Origin: Actinoplanes regularis | GTDB lineage: Bacteria > Actinomycetota > Actinomycetes > Mycobacteriales > Micromonosporaceae | Reading direction: 5' to 3' | NCBI RefSeq assembly: GCF_900188005.1 | Contig: NZ_FZNR01000001.1 | Span: 372,001-436,000, forward strand | DNA length: 64,000 bases | Translations under genes and position numbers: made by a program | Part shown: positions 35,551-44,341 of the stretch, piece by piece | Numbering within the stretch: the first letter of the stretch is position 1 | How the letters are laid out: every line of letters begins with the position of its first letter | Notes under the pieces: generated by a model | The model's input: the letters and a program-made list of their open reading frames with translations, nothing else | Told to the model about the DNA's origin: nothing | The model's database searches: none

Positions 35551-37239
35551 TCAGCGACGGTCGCCGTCGTGGCCCTGGGGCGGACGTCCACCGCCGTAGG
35601 TGCCGGGGCGAGGCGGCTGGCCACCGCCCTGCGGCGGACGCTGCTGGCCGCCGTAGACGCCACCGCCAGCGCCGCCACCACGATTGGGTTGCTGCTGCTG
35701 TGGGGCCCGCTGCGGCGGCTGAGGGCCACGTGGCTGTTGCTGGGGGCCCGGACCACGCTGCGGCTGCTGCGGGGGCCGTGGCGGCTGCTGCTGGCCCTGC
35801 GGACGCTGCTGCGGGCCACGGGCCGGCGGCTGCTGCTGTGGAGGCCGTGGCGGCTGCTGCTGCGGACCGCGCGGCTGCTGACCGGCGGGCCGGCCGTACT
35901 GCGGTCCGCCGGCGCCGGGGCCACCGCCACCGTTGGGCTTACCACCGCCGTACACCGGGGGGCGCTGCTGCTGGCCGCCGGCGGCCTTCGCGCCGTACAC
36001 CGGGCCACTCGGCCCGTCGGCGAAGGGAGCACCGCCGCGCGGCGGAACAGGCCCGCTGCCGACGCCGATCAGCTCGGTCTTCGGGTCCGCCTTGGCGATC
36101 GCACCGCTCGGAGCGTCGTCTACGTCGGCCCCACGGGGGTTCGCCTTACGAAACCGGACGATCCCGATGACGCCGATCGCGACCAGCAGGAAGCCGAGGA
36201 CACCGACCCCGCCGACCAGCTTCGTGATGTCACCCACACTCAGGTCCGAGTACCACGAGTCGGACGCGGCCCCGTCGGTGGACTGCTTCTTGGAGATCGT
36301 CGCGACCTCGGTGGCCGGCTCGTACCGCAGGATCGAGTTCTCGGCGTCTTCGTCGCCGTTCATGTCGGAGACGGTGAAGAAGTACTTCCCGTCCGGGCTG
36401 TACGAGATCGCCTCGCCGAACGTCTCGTTCGGCAGGCCGGTGACGCGCGGCTTGGTCTTCAGCGCGGCCAACACGTCGCCGCCCTTGACGTCCCACTCGA
36501 CCGCGTCGGTGTAGGTGCGCAGCACGACCTTGCCGCCGCCGGGGGCGATCGACCCGCCGGTGACCGTTCGGTTGAAGGTCATGGCGAACGCGTTGCCCTT
36601 GGTCTCGGTCGGCGACAGCGACAGCTCACCGACCTTGGTCAGCGGAACGCCGGTGTCGTTGTTGTTCTTCAGCGCGGCGGACGGCTTGTAGATGTAGGCG
36701 TTGCTGAGCTCCTTGGTCACGATGATCGGCGTGCCGTCACCGTCCAGCAGCAGCGCCTCGGCGTCGTGCTTGTCCCCGTCGGGGTAGCTGAGCCGGTGGA
36801 TCACCGGGTCCTTGCCCTTGTTGAGCGGCACGCTCCACAGCGCGACGTTCGTCCGGGTGTCGCCGCCGCCCTTGAGCACGTCGTTGTCGCCGGTGTCGGC
36901 GATCCAGAGCGTCTTGCCGTCGGGCGAGAGGACCATGTCCTCGGTGTCCCGCGAGCCGCCCAGGTCGATCTTGCTCTTGACGGTGCACTTGGTGTCGAGG
37001 AAGAAGATCTTCCTCCGCCGGTCGTCCGTGCTGTCATTGATCGCGACGAAGCCGGTCTTCGTCGCGACGAGACCGGAGATCTCGTCGAGGAGCGGATCCT
37101 TGACCTGACAAATTTTCTTACCGGCCGTCGCCTTGGCACTGACCGTCGGCTGTGGCGTCGGGTCAGCGGCAGACGCGCCGGTGCCACCGATCGCTACCAG
37201 ACCCACGCCCAGCACGATCGAGAACACGAGACGCCGCAT
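35551..37239 (-). CDS. Membrane-anchored extracytoplasmic protein with Pro/Gln-rich cytoplasmic tail
   Basis: Protein of 562 residues. A signal peptide (about 1-25, ending ASA) is followed by an extracellular domain of ~295 residues with beta-propeller-like blade motifs (DTEDMVLSPDGKTLWIADTGDN; GEAISYSPDGKYFFTVSDMNG). One membrane helix (LVGGVGVLGFLLVAIGVIGIV, about 336-356) leads to a ~200-residue tail made of Pro, Gln, Gly and Arg (many QQPPRPPQQ-like runs). Function unknown; an envelope sensor or scaffold is a guess. No clear ribosome-binding site precedes the ATG at 37239; an in-frame ATG 10 codons upstream is possible. Confidence 0.75.
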   Translation of the reverse strand: MRRLVFSIVLGVGLVAIGGTGASAADPTPQPTVSAKATAGKKICQVKDPLLDEISGLVATKTGFVAINDSTDDRRRKIFFLDTKCTVKSKIDLGGSRDTEDMVLSPDGKTLWIADTGDNDVLKGGGDTRTNVALWSVPLNKGKDPVIHRLSYPDGDKHDAEALLLDGDGTPIIVTKELSNAYIYKPSAALKNNNDTGVPLTKVGELSLSPTETKGNAFAMTFNRTVTGGSIAPGGGKVVLRTYTDAVEWDVKGGDVLAALKTKPRVTGLPNETFGEAISYSPDGKYFFTVSDMNGDEDAENSILRYEPATEVATISKKQSTDGAASDSWYSDLSVGDITKLVGGVGVLGFLLVAIGVIGIVRFRKANPRGADVDDAPSGAIAKADPKTELIGVGSGPVPPRGGAPFADGPSGPVYGAKAAGGQQQRPPVYGGGKPNGGGGPGAGGPQYGRPAGQQPRGPQQQPPRPPQQQPPARGPQQRPQGQQQPPRPPQQPQRGPGPQQQPRGPQPPQRAPQQQQPNRGGGAGGGVYGGQQRPPQGGGQPPRPGTYGGGRPPQGHDGDRR

Positions 37240-37341
37240 CCGCACAGTGTCGCATGCGGCGTCACCCATCGGTGTAACGCGTGGATCAAGCCAGGTCAAA
37301 GGTAACCAGGTGTCTGATTTGGTACCCGACACAGGTAACGC

Positions 37342-38754
37342 TCAGCAACGAAACGGTTCCAGGTCGGCCGCGAGTCGCTCGTCGACCCGGACCTGCAGCT
37401 CCGTGCCGTCATCCAGGTGCCGGGACTGAAGCACCTGACCGGTCCGGTGCACCCGGGCCACCAGGTCCCCCCGGTCGTACGGCAGGAGGATCCGCAGATC
37501 CACCGCCGGCCGGGGCAGCCGCTCCGCGATGGCCGTCCGCAGCTCGTGGATGCCCGATCCGGAGCGCGCCGAGACGAAGACGGCATCCGGCCAGGCCCGC
37601 TTGAGCCGCAGAACCGTCTCCTCGTCGGCGGCGTCCATCTTGTTGACCACCAGCAGCTCGGGAATCCGGTCCGCACCGACCTCGCCGAGCACCTCGCGGA
37701 CCGCGCTGACCTGACCCTCCGGGTCGGGGTGGGCGCCGTCGACGACGTGCACCACCAGGTCGGCCTCGGCCACCTCCTCCAGCGTCGAGCGGAACGCCTC
37801 GACGATCTGGTGCGGCAGGTGCCGGACGAACCCGACGGTGTCGGAGAGGGTGTAGACCCGGCCGTCCTCCGCCGCGGTGCGCCGGGTGGTCGGGTCGAGG
37901 GTGGCGAAGAGCGCGTTCTCGACCAGCACGCCGGCCTCGGTCAGCCGGTTCAGCAGGCTGGACTTGCCGGCGTTGGTGTAACCGGCGATGGCCACCGCGG
38001 GCGTGCCGCTGGACTGCCGGCGGGACCGCTTGGTCTCCCGGATCGTGCGCATGGCCTTGATCTCGCGCCGCAGCCGCGAGATCCGGTAGTTGATCCGGCG
38101 CCGGTCGGTCTCCAGCTTGGTCTCACCGGGACCGCGCGTGCCCACGCCGCCACCGCCGGAACCGCCGCCCGCGCCGCCACCCTGCCGGGAGAGCGAGTCA
38201 CCCCAGCCGCGCAGTCGCGGCAGGAGGTACTGCAGCTGGGCCAGCTCGACCTGAGCCTTGCCCTCTTTGCTCTTCGCGTGCTGGGCGAAGATGTCCAGGA
38301 TCAGGGCGGTCCGGTCGACCACCTTGACCTTGACCTCCTGCTCCAGCTTGCGCAGCTGGGACGGGGAGAGCTCGCCGTCGCAGATGACCGTGTCGGCGCC
38401 GGTGCTGACCACCACGTCACGCAGTTCGTCGACCTTGCCCCGGCCGATGAAGGTGGCCGCGTCCGGCTGCTTACGGCGCTGGATCAGGCCCTCGAGGACC
38501 TGGGAACCGGCGGTCTCGGCGAGCTGCGCGAGCTCGGCCAGCGAGTTCTCCGCGTCATCGACGCTGCCCTCGGTCCAGACGCCGACCAGCACGACACGCT
38601 CCAGTCGCAGCTGGCGGTACTCGACCTCGGTGATGTCGGTGAGCTCGGTGGAGAGACCGGCCACCCGCCTGAGCGAGTGCCGCTCCTCGAGCTCGAGATC
38701 GCCGGTAGTCAGATCCGGCTCGTCAAGGACGGGTGTCTGGTACGTGTTTCGCAA
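37342..38754 (-). CDS. hflX: Ribosome-associated GTPase HflX
   Basis: GTPase of 470 residues that binds the 50S subunit and rescues or splits stalled ribosomes. The N-terminal domain (to ~180) is followed by a helical linker with a Gly-rich loop, then the G domain: G1 GYTNAGKSS, G3 DTVGF, G4 NKMD, and a short C-terminal domain. I chose TTG at 38754 because AGGAGGT lies 5 nt upstream, a near-perfect site that a GTG at 38784 would include inside the gene. Monocistronic; convergent with the surface protein gene downstream. Confidence 0.93.
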   Translation of the reverse strand: MRNTYQTPVLDEPDLTTGDLELEERHSLRRVAGLSTELTDITEVEYRQLRLERVVLVGVWTEGSVDDAENSLAELAQLAETAGSQVLEGLIQRRKQPDAATFIGRGKVDELRDVVVSTGADTVICDGELSPSQLRKLEQEVKVKVVDRTALILDIFAQHAKSKEGKAQVELAQLQYLLPRLRGWGDSLSRQGGGAGGGSGGGGVGTRGPGETKLETDRRRINYRISRLRREIKAMRTIRETKRSRRQSSGTPAVAIAGYTNAGKSSLLNRLTEAGVLVENALFATLDPTTRRTAAEDGRVYTLSDTVGFVRHLPHQIVEAFRSTLEEVAEADLVVHVVDGAHPDPEGQVSAVREVLGEVGADRIPELLVVNKMDAADEETVLRLKRAWPDAVFVSARSGSGIHELRTAIAERLPRPAVDLRILLPYDRGDLVARVHRTGQVLQSRHLDDGTELQVRVDERLAADLEPFRC

Positions 38755-38907
38755 AAGTGACCTCCTGTAACCCGATCCTGGCACGTGTCACCGGCGAGCG
38801 CATCCACATAACCGGGCGTGACCCTCAAGTGAGCACCGGGCGGCAATCGAACATTCCGACCGAGCGACAATTCGTTAGCCACCCCCACCAACGTCGGAGG
38901 GAACACC

Positions 38908-40368
38908 GTGTTGACCACCCGCCTGCCGAGCGCAGGATTCTCGATCACGATCCGCATCGCCGTCACCGCGGACGCCTCGTCCATCGGCCGGCTCACCACC
39001 TGTGTCGGCGAGGCCGGGGCGATCGTGACGGCACTGGACGTGGTGGACTCCGACCCCACCCGGGTGGTGGTCGACCTGACCTGCGACACCGCCGACTCCG
39101 CGCACGCCGACCAGGTCGTCAAGCAGCTCGAGGACCAGGACGGCGTGGATGTCCGGAAGGTCTCCGACCGGACGTTCCTGCTGCACCTGGGCGGGAAGAT
39201 CGAGGTCTCGTCGAAGGTCGCGCTGCGCAACCGGGACGAGCTGTCCCGGGCGTACACGCCGGGCGTGGCCCGGGTCTGCATGGCGATCGCGGAGAACCCG
39301 GCGGACGCCCGGCGGCTGACCATCAAGCGCAACACCGTGGCCGTGGTCAGCGACGGCTCGGCGGTGCTGGGCCTGGGCAACATCGGCCCGGCCGCGGCGA
39401 TGCCGGTGATGGAGGGCAAGGCCGCGCTCTTCAAGCGGTTCGGCGGGGTGGACGCCTGGCCGGTGGTGCTGGACACCCAGGACACCGACGAGATCGTCCG
39501 GATCGTCAAGGCGATCGCTCCCGCCTACGGCGGCATCAACCTGGAGGACATCGCCGCGCCGCGGTGCTTCGAGATCGAGGCGCGGCTGCGTGAGCAGTTG
39601 GACATCCCGGTCTTCCACGACGACCAGCACGGCACCGCGATCTGCGTGCTGGCCGCGCTCACCAACGCGCTGCGGGTGGTGGGCAAGCAGATGGAGGACG
39701 TCAAGGTGGTGGTCTCCGGCGCCGGCGCGGCCGGCACCGCGATCATGAAGCTGCTGATGCGGCAGGGCGTGAGCGACATCATCGCTTACGACCGGAACGG
39801 CGCCCTGCACCGCGGCATGACCGGCCTGAACCCGTCGATGCAGTGGCTGGCCGAGCACACCAACAAGGCGAACTACTCCGGCGACCTGCCCGGCGCGATC
39901 GCCGGCGCGGACGTCTTCATCGGCGTCTCCGCGCCGAACCTGCTGACCGGCGACGACATCGCGAAGATGGCGGACCGGTCGATCGTCTTCGCGATGGCGA
40001 ACCCGGACCCGGAGGTCGACCCGCGGGAGGCCCGCAAGCACGCCGCGATCGTCGCCACCGGCCGCTCCGACCAGCCCAACCAGATCAACAACGTGCTGGC
40101 CTTCCCGGGCGTGTTCCGCGGCATGCTGGACGCCAGCGCCGAGGAGTTCACCGAGGAGATGGCGCTGGCCGCGGCCCGGGCGATCGCCGACGTGGTGGGC
40201 GAGGACAAGCTCAACCCCACGGTGATCATCCCGAGCGTGTTCGACCCGCGGGTCACCCCGGCGGTCGCGGCCGCGATCCGCGCGGTCGTGCGCGGCGGGC
40301 CGGCTCCGGCCAACGCGGCGGCGGCTTCCGAGTCCGAGCTGGAAGGGGCCCCCGAGGGCATCTTCTGA
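38908..40368 (+). CDS. NAD(P)-dependent malic enzyme with N-terminal ACT domain
   Basis: Oxidative decarboxylase of malate to pyruvate and CO2, 486 residues. An ACT-like regulatory domain (about 12-90) precedes the malic enzyme core: [12 protein letters not shown] with the catalytic Tyr, the Lys in [20 protein letters not shown], metal ligands in [10 protein letters not shown], and the NAD fold [13 protein letters not shown]. The ACT domain suggests allosteric control by an amino acid or related ligand. GTG at 38908 with GGAGGG 6 nt upstream. NAD or NADP preference cannot be read safely. Followed by a hairpin at 40380. Confidence 0.92.
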   Translation: MLTTRLPSAGFSITIRIAVTADASSIGRLTTCVGEAGAIVTALDVVDSDPTRVVVDLTCDTADSAHADQVVKQLEDQDGVDVRKVSDRTFLLHLGGKIEVSSKVALRNRDELSRAYTPGVARVCMAIAENPADARRLTIKRNTVAVVSDGSAVLGLGNIGPAAAMPVMEGKAALFKRFGGVDAWPVVLDTQDTDEIVRIVKAIAPAYGGINLEDIAAPRCFEIEARLREQLDIPVFHDDQHGTAICVLAALTNALRVVGKQMEDVKVVVSGAGAAGTAIMKLLMRQGVSDIIAYDRNGALHRGMTGLNPSMQWLAEHTNKANYSGDLPGAIAGADVFIGVSAPNLLTGDDIAKMADRSIVFAMANPDPEVDPREARKHAAIVATGRSDQPNQINNVLAFPGVFRGMLDASAEEFTEEMALAAARAIADVVGEDKLNPTVIIPSVFDPRVTPAVAAAIRAVVRGGPAPANAAAASESELEGAPEGIF

Positions 40369-40379
40369 GGATCAAAAGC

Positions 40380-40417
40380 CTTGCGGGGGTACGGACTCAG
40401 CCCCGGACCCCCGCAAG
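40380..40417. terminator. Bidirectional terminator between malic enzyme and dapF genes
   Basis: CTTGCGGGGGT and ACCCCCGCAAG form an 11-bp stem, extended by CGG/CCG around a one-base bulge on each side, 11 nt after the malic enzyme stop. Confidence 0.78.
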
Positions 40418-40430
40418 CCCGACGCTCAGT

Positions 40431-41300
40431 TCACCCCGGCTGGTGACCGGGGACCGGCACGGTCACCTCACCGGAGGCGACCAGCACGGCCGGCCCGGCC
40501 AGCCACCAGGCGCCCTGCTCGTCGCAGGTGACCACGAGCCGGCCGCCGAGCACGTCCACCGCGACCGAGCCGCTGCTCAGGCCCGCCTCCCGCAGCGCGA
40601 CAGCGCCGACCGCCAGCGCGCCGGTGCCGCACGACATGGTCTCGCCCGAGCCCCGCTCGTGCACCCGCATCCTGACGTGCCGGTCCAGCCCGTCCAGGGC
40701 CTCGGCCGCCTCGACGAACTCGACGTTCACCCCGGCCTTGAAGAGCGACCTGTCGACCGCCGGGCCGGTGCTGAGGTCCAGACCGGCCAGCTCGACGCCG
40801 TCGTGCAGGCCGCAGACCAGGTGCGGGTTGCCGCAGTCGACCGCGAGGCCGGGGACGGTCAGGATGCCGACGGTCGCGGTGCTGGCCGCGTACACCTTGG
40901 GGGTGCTCATCCGTACCCTGATCGTGTCGGCCTCGACCACCGCGAGCATGATCCCGGCGCGGGTCGCCACCGGCAGGCCCTCGGCGCCCGGCGCGGCCAG
41001 CCGGTTCGCCACCAGGTAGCGAGCGAACACGCGCACCCCGTTGCCGCACATCTCGGCGATCGAGCCGTCGCTGTTCCAGTAGTCCATGAACCACTCGGCG
41101 TCGGCCGCCTGGCCGGCCCCCTCGGGGTGTTTCGCGGCGCGCACCACCCGCAGCACGCCGTCGCCCCCGACACCGCGCCGCCGGTCGCAGAGCGCGGCGA
41201 CCAGCGCCGGCGTCAGCTCCAGCTCGCCGTCGGGGTCGGAGAGGATGACGAAATCGTTGGCGGTGCCGTGGCCCTTGGTGAAAAACACGCGGTCCATCAT
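40431..41300 (-). CDS. dapF: Diaminopimelate epimerase
   Basis: Cofactor-independent epimerase of 289 residues converting LL- to meso-diaminopimelate for lysine and peptidoglycan. Both catalytic Cys are present: AEMCGNGVRVFARYL (~residue 87) and MSCGTGALA (~residue 222). Substrate-binding GHGTANDFV is near the N-terminus. The first ATG (41300) overlaps the miaA stop by ATGA, so translation is coupled to miaA; a second ATG follows directly. miaA-dapF order is conserved in actinobacteria. Confidence 0.95.
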   Translation of the reverse strand: MMDRVFFTKGHGTANDFVILSDPDGELELTPALVAALCDRRRGVGGDGVLRVVRAAKHPEGAGQAADAEWFMDYWNSDGSIAEMCGNGVRVFARYLVANRLAAPGAEGLPVATRAGIMLAVVEADTIRVRMSTPKVYAASTATVGILTVPGLAVDCGNPHLVCGLHDGVELAGLDLSTGPAVDRSLFKAGVNVEFVEAAEALDGLDRHVRMRVHERGSGETMSCGTGALAVGAVALREAGLSSGSVAVDVLGGRLVVTCDEQGAWWLAGPAVLVASGEVTVPVPGHQPG

Positions 41301-42208
41301 CGCGCAAGAGCCAGGGCATCGGCTACGAGCGTCGGTGCGGCGCCGTCCAACCAGGTGATCGCCGGGTCCCGGCGGAACCAGGAGCGCTGCCGCCGGACGA
41401 ACCGGCGGGTGCCGCGGACCGTCTCCTCCTTCGCCTCGGCCTCGGTCATCGTGCCGTCCAGCTGAGCGAGCGCCTGCTGGTAACCGAGCGCCCGGGAGGC
41501 GGTCCGGCCGTCCCGGATCCCGGCCGCGTCCAGGGCGCGCACCTCGTCCAGCAGGCCCGCCGACCACATCAGGTCGACCCGCAGCGCGATCCGGTCGTCC
41601 AGCTCGGCGACGTCCCGGTCCACACCGAGCTGCACCGCCTCGTAGTACGGCTTCGGGTCGGGCAGCGCGGCGGTGAACGGCTGTCCGGTCAGCTCGATCA
41701 CCTCGAGGGCCCGGACGATCCGGCGGCCGTTGGAGGGCAGGATCTTCGCCGCGGCGACCGGATCACGCTCGGTGAGCCGGGTGAAGAGCGGCGCCGGGCC
41801 GGTCTCGGCCAGCTCCGCCTCCAGCCGGGCCCGGATCGCCGGGTCCGTCCCGGGGAACTCGAACTCCTCCAGGACCGCGCGCACGTACAGGCCGGAGCCG
41901 CCGACCAGCAGCGGAACCCGGCCGCGCGCGAGGATGTCGTCGATCGCCGCCCGGGCCAGCGCCTGATATTCGGCGACCGCCGCGGTGACCTTGACGTCCC
42001 AGATATCGAGCAGGTGATGCGGCACGCCGTCGCGCTCCGCCACGCTGAGTTTCGCGGTGCCGATGTCCATCCCGCGGTACAGCTGCATAGAGTCGGCATT
42101 GACCACCTCGCCACCCAACTCGTGCGCGAGTGCGATGCTCAATGCGGACTTTCCCGCCGCCGTCGGACCGACGACGGTGACCACGCGAGGACCCGGACTT
42201 AATGGCAC
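41297..42208 (-). CDS. miaA: tRNA dimethylallyltransferase
   Basis: Enzyme of 303 residues that adds a dimethylallyl group to A37 of tRNAs reading UNN codons, the first step before MiaB acts. The P-loop GPTAAGKSALSIALA (~residues 12-26), the DSMQLYRGMDIGTAK block and RALGYQQ are typical. The third codon is TTA (42200-42202). No ribosome-binding site precedes the GTG at 42208; a TACGGT box lies 6 nt upstream, so a leaderless message is plausible. It overlaps dapF by 4 nt. The miaB gene for the next modification step is at 46.5-48.0 kb. Confidence 0.94.
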   Translation of the reverse strand: MPLSPGPRVVTVVGPTAAGKSALSIALAHELGGEVVNADSMQLYRGMDIGTAKLSVAERDGVPHHLLDIWDVKVTAAVAEYQALARAAIDDILARGRVPLLVGGSGLYVRAVLEEFEFPGTDPAIRARLEAELAETGPAPLFTRLTERDPVAAAKILPSNGRRIVRALEVIELTGQPFTAALPDPKPYYEAVQLGVDRDVAELDDRIALRVDLMWSAGLLDEVRALDAAGIRDGRTASRALGYQQALAQLDGTMTEAEAKEETVRGTRRFVRRQRSWFRRDPAITWLDGAAPTLVADALALAR

Positions 42209-42294
42209 AGAGCAACCGTAGGACAAGGTTGTGTCACGGTCGTCGGTGGGAGCTTTCCCCTAACCGGGTTGGACCTGTGACAATGCGCGAGAAA

Positions 42295-42320
42295 GAATGC
42301 CACTGAGAAGGTTGGCATTC
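42295..42320. promoter_or_regulatory. Inverted repeat upstream of the DUF349 gene
   Basis: GAATGCCA-N10-TGGCATTC is an 8-bp perfect inverted repeat about 65 bp before the start codon. It could be an operator or a leader hairpin. Confidence 0.35.
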
Positions 42321-42384
42321 CACTGCGCCATGGCGGTGGCCGAGCCAGAGCTGGCTTCGGCGCCGGGAGAACGAGGATGAGCTC

Positions 42385-43593
42385 ATGAACGACTGGACGG
42401 CTTTCGGGCGCGTGGATGCCGACGGCACCGTGTACGTGAAGACCGCCGAGGGCGATCGGGTGGTCGGCTCGTGGCAGGCCGGTACGCCGGAGGAGGGCTT
42501 GGCCCACTTCGCCCGGCGATTCGAGGACCTGGTGACCGAGGTCGACCTCGTCGAGGCCCGCCTCAAGTCGGGCGCGGCGGACGCGGCCCACTCGCTGAGC
42601 AGCGTCAAGCGCCTGCGCGCGACGCTGGACGAGGCGCACGTGGTGGGTGACATCGACGGCCTCGCCACCCGGCTGGAGAAGCTTGCCACCCTGGCCGAGG
42701 AGAAGGCCGGCGAGGCCAAGGCCGCCCGTGAGGTGGCCCGGACCGAGGCGCTGGCCCGCAAGACCGCCCTCGTCGAGGAGGCGGAGAAGATCGCCGCCGA
42801 CGCCACCGGCTGGAAGACGGCGGGTGACCGGCTCAAGGAGATCCTCGACGAGTGGAAGACGATCCGCGGCGTCGACAAGAAGTCCGACGGTGAGCTGTGG
42901 AAGCGGTTCGCCGCCGCCCGCGACGGCTTCACCCGGCGCCGGGGCGCGCACTTCGCCACCCTCGACGGGCAGCGCAAGCAGGCCCAGACCGCCAAGGAAG
43001 AGCTGGTCAAGGAGGCCGAGCAGCTCTCCGGTTCGGACGACTGGTCCAACACGGCCAACCGGCTCAAGGACCTGATGACCGAGTGGAAGGCCGCGCCGCG
43101 CGCCGCCAAGGAGGCCGAGCAGCGCCTCTGGGAACGCTTCCGGGCCGCTCAGGACGCGTTCTTCACCCGGCGCAGCGAGGTCTTCTCCGCCCGCGACGCG
43201 GAGTACCAGGGCAACCTGGAGCGCAAGCAGGCGATCCTGGCCGAGCTCGAGGCGGTCGACGTCGAGGCGGACGCCCGTGGCGCGCAGAACAAGCTGCGGG
43301 ACGCGCAGGCCGCCTGGCACGACGCCGGGCGGGTGCCGCGGGAGGCCGCGGCCGGGCTGGACCGCCGCTGGCGGGCCGCCGAGGAGCGGATCCGGGTCGC
43401 GATGGACTCGGCGTGGCGCAAGACAAGCCCGAAGGACAACCCGCTGCTGCGTCAGATGCGCGACCAGGTCGCCGAGGCCGAGCAGCGGCTGGCCCGGGCC
43501 CAGGCGGCCGGCGACGCCCGCCGGGTCAAGGAGGCCGAGCGGGCCCTCGCCGCCAAGAAGCAGTTCCTGGCCCTGGCCGAGCAGACCAGCTGA
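42385..43593 (+). CDS. DUF349 repeat protein
   Basis: Cytoplasmic, largely alpha-helical protein of 402 residues with repeated DUF349 modules: the segments ending LKEILDEWKTI, LKDLMTEWKAA and the later block LRDAQAAWHDAG are three copies of the same helix pair, each followed by LWKRF/LWERF/LDRRW. Long coiled-coil-like stretches flank them. The Rv2731-like member occupies the same place near miaA in mycobacteria. Function not known; no enzymatic motif. The ATG has GAGGATGAGCTC upstream, and a strong terminator follows. Confidence 0.85.
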   Translation: MNDWTAFGRVDADGTVYVKTAEGDRVVGSWQAGTPEEGLAHFARRFEDLVTEVDLVEARLKSGAADAAHSLSSVKRLRATLDEAHVVGDIDGLATRLEKLATLAEEKAGEAKAAREVARTEALARKTALVEEAEKIAADATGWKTAGDRLKEILDEWKTIRGVDKKSDGELWKRFAAARDGFTRRRGAHFATLDGQRKQAQTAKEELVKEAEQLSGSDDWSNTANRLKDLMTEWKAAPRAAKEAEQRLWERFRAAQDAFFTRRSEVFSARDAEYQGNLERKQAILAELEAVDVEADARGAQNKLRDAQAAWHDAGRVPREAAAGLDRRWRAAEERIRVAMDSAWRKTSPKDNPLLRQMRDQVAEAEQRLARAQAAGDARRVKEAERALAAKKQFLALAEQTS

Positions 43594-43609
43594 GGCTCGC
43601 TTTCACGTC

Positions 43610-43639
43610 AGGCGGTGGCCCCGGTCGGGGCCACCGCCT
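43610..43639 (+). terminator. Intrinsic terminator after the DUF349 gene
   Basis: 13-bp perfect stem (AGGCGGTGGCCCC / GGGGCCACCGCCT) with loop GGTC, 17 nt after the stop. Confidence 0.88.
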
Positions 43640-43663
43640 TTCGGCTTTCTCCGGTACGCGCGG

Positions 43664-44248
43664 TCAGCCGGCCCGGTTCGACCCGGCGATCGCGGCCGGG
43701 GCGCTCGCCTGACCCGGCCATCGCGGGATACAGCGGCCGAGCCAGGAGGACCTCGTCGACCTGGTCGACATCAGCTCTTCCTGGCAATCCGGCGGCAGCT
43801 CCGGCCACACCACCCGGACCTCCCGCCCCTGTTGCCGGGCGAACTCCACGGTCTCGGCGGTGCCGCCGCGCAGGCCCTCGTCGCTGCCGTCCCAGACGGC
43901 GACCAGGACGTCGCTGCGCAGGACCATCTCGTGGCTGGCCGCCGTGTAGGACGCCTCGGGCGGACCCGGGACAGTGATCTTGGTGACGTCGCTGGCGAAG
44001 CGCAGCAGGGACCGGAGGCTACGGTCCTCCTCCGGGGCGGCGGAGATCTCCGGCACCGGCAGGACCGCCTCGAAGGAGCCCCGGCAGGCCATCACCGCCT
44101 CGGCGAAGAGCCGGTCGGCCCCCTCGGCCAGGCAGGTCACGCCGTGGACCCCCGGGTAACCGCGGAGGAGCCGCCTCAGGTCCCGGGCGATCACCCGATG
44201 AGCGGATGGCTGCAACCGGACATGGCCGGTCACGCCGATGCGTACCAT
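43664..44248 (-). CDS. SLOG/LOG-like Rossmann-fold hypothetical protein
   Basis: Protein of 194 residues starting MVRIGVTGHVRL, with TCLAEGADRLFAEA and later VLVAVWDGSDEGLRGGTAETVEFAR. The Gly-rich start, the AEGAD loop and the GG-T-ET pattern resemble SLOG-superfamily proteins that bind or cleave nucleotide ligands. The last ~35 residues (after ELMSTRS) are less ordered and may lie outside the fold. Neighbours do not suggest a defence operon. Function unknown. Confidence 0.65.
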   Translation of the reverse strand: MVRIGVTGHVRLQPSAHRVIARDLRRLLRGYPGVHGVTCLAEGADRLFAEAVMACRGSFEAVLPVPEISAAPEEDRSLRSLLRFASDVTKITVPGPPEASYTAASHEMVLRSDVLVAVWDGSDEGLRGGTAETVEFARQQGREVRVVWPELPPDCQEELMSTRSTRSSWLGRCIPRWPGQASAPAAIAGSNRAG

Positions 44249-44341
44249 CGCTACCCCTCGCTGCCGTCGTCTCGCGCCCGGGCGCCATTGCCCGGCTCGC
44301 TCCGGTGTCCGGCAAACGGACGACCTTGATCCAAGCCTTGC

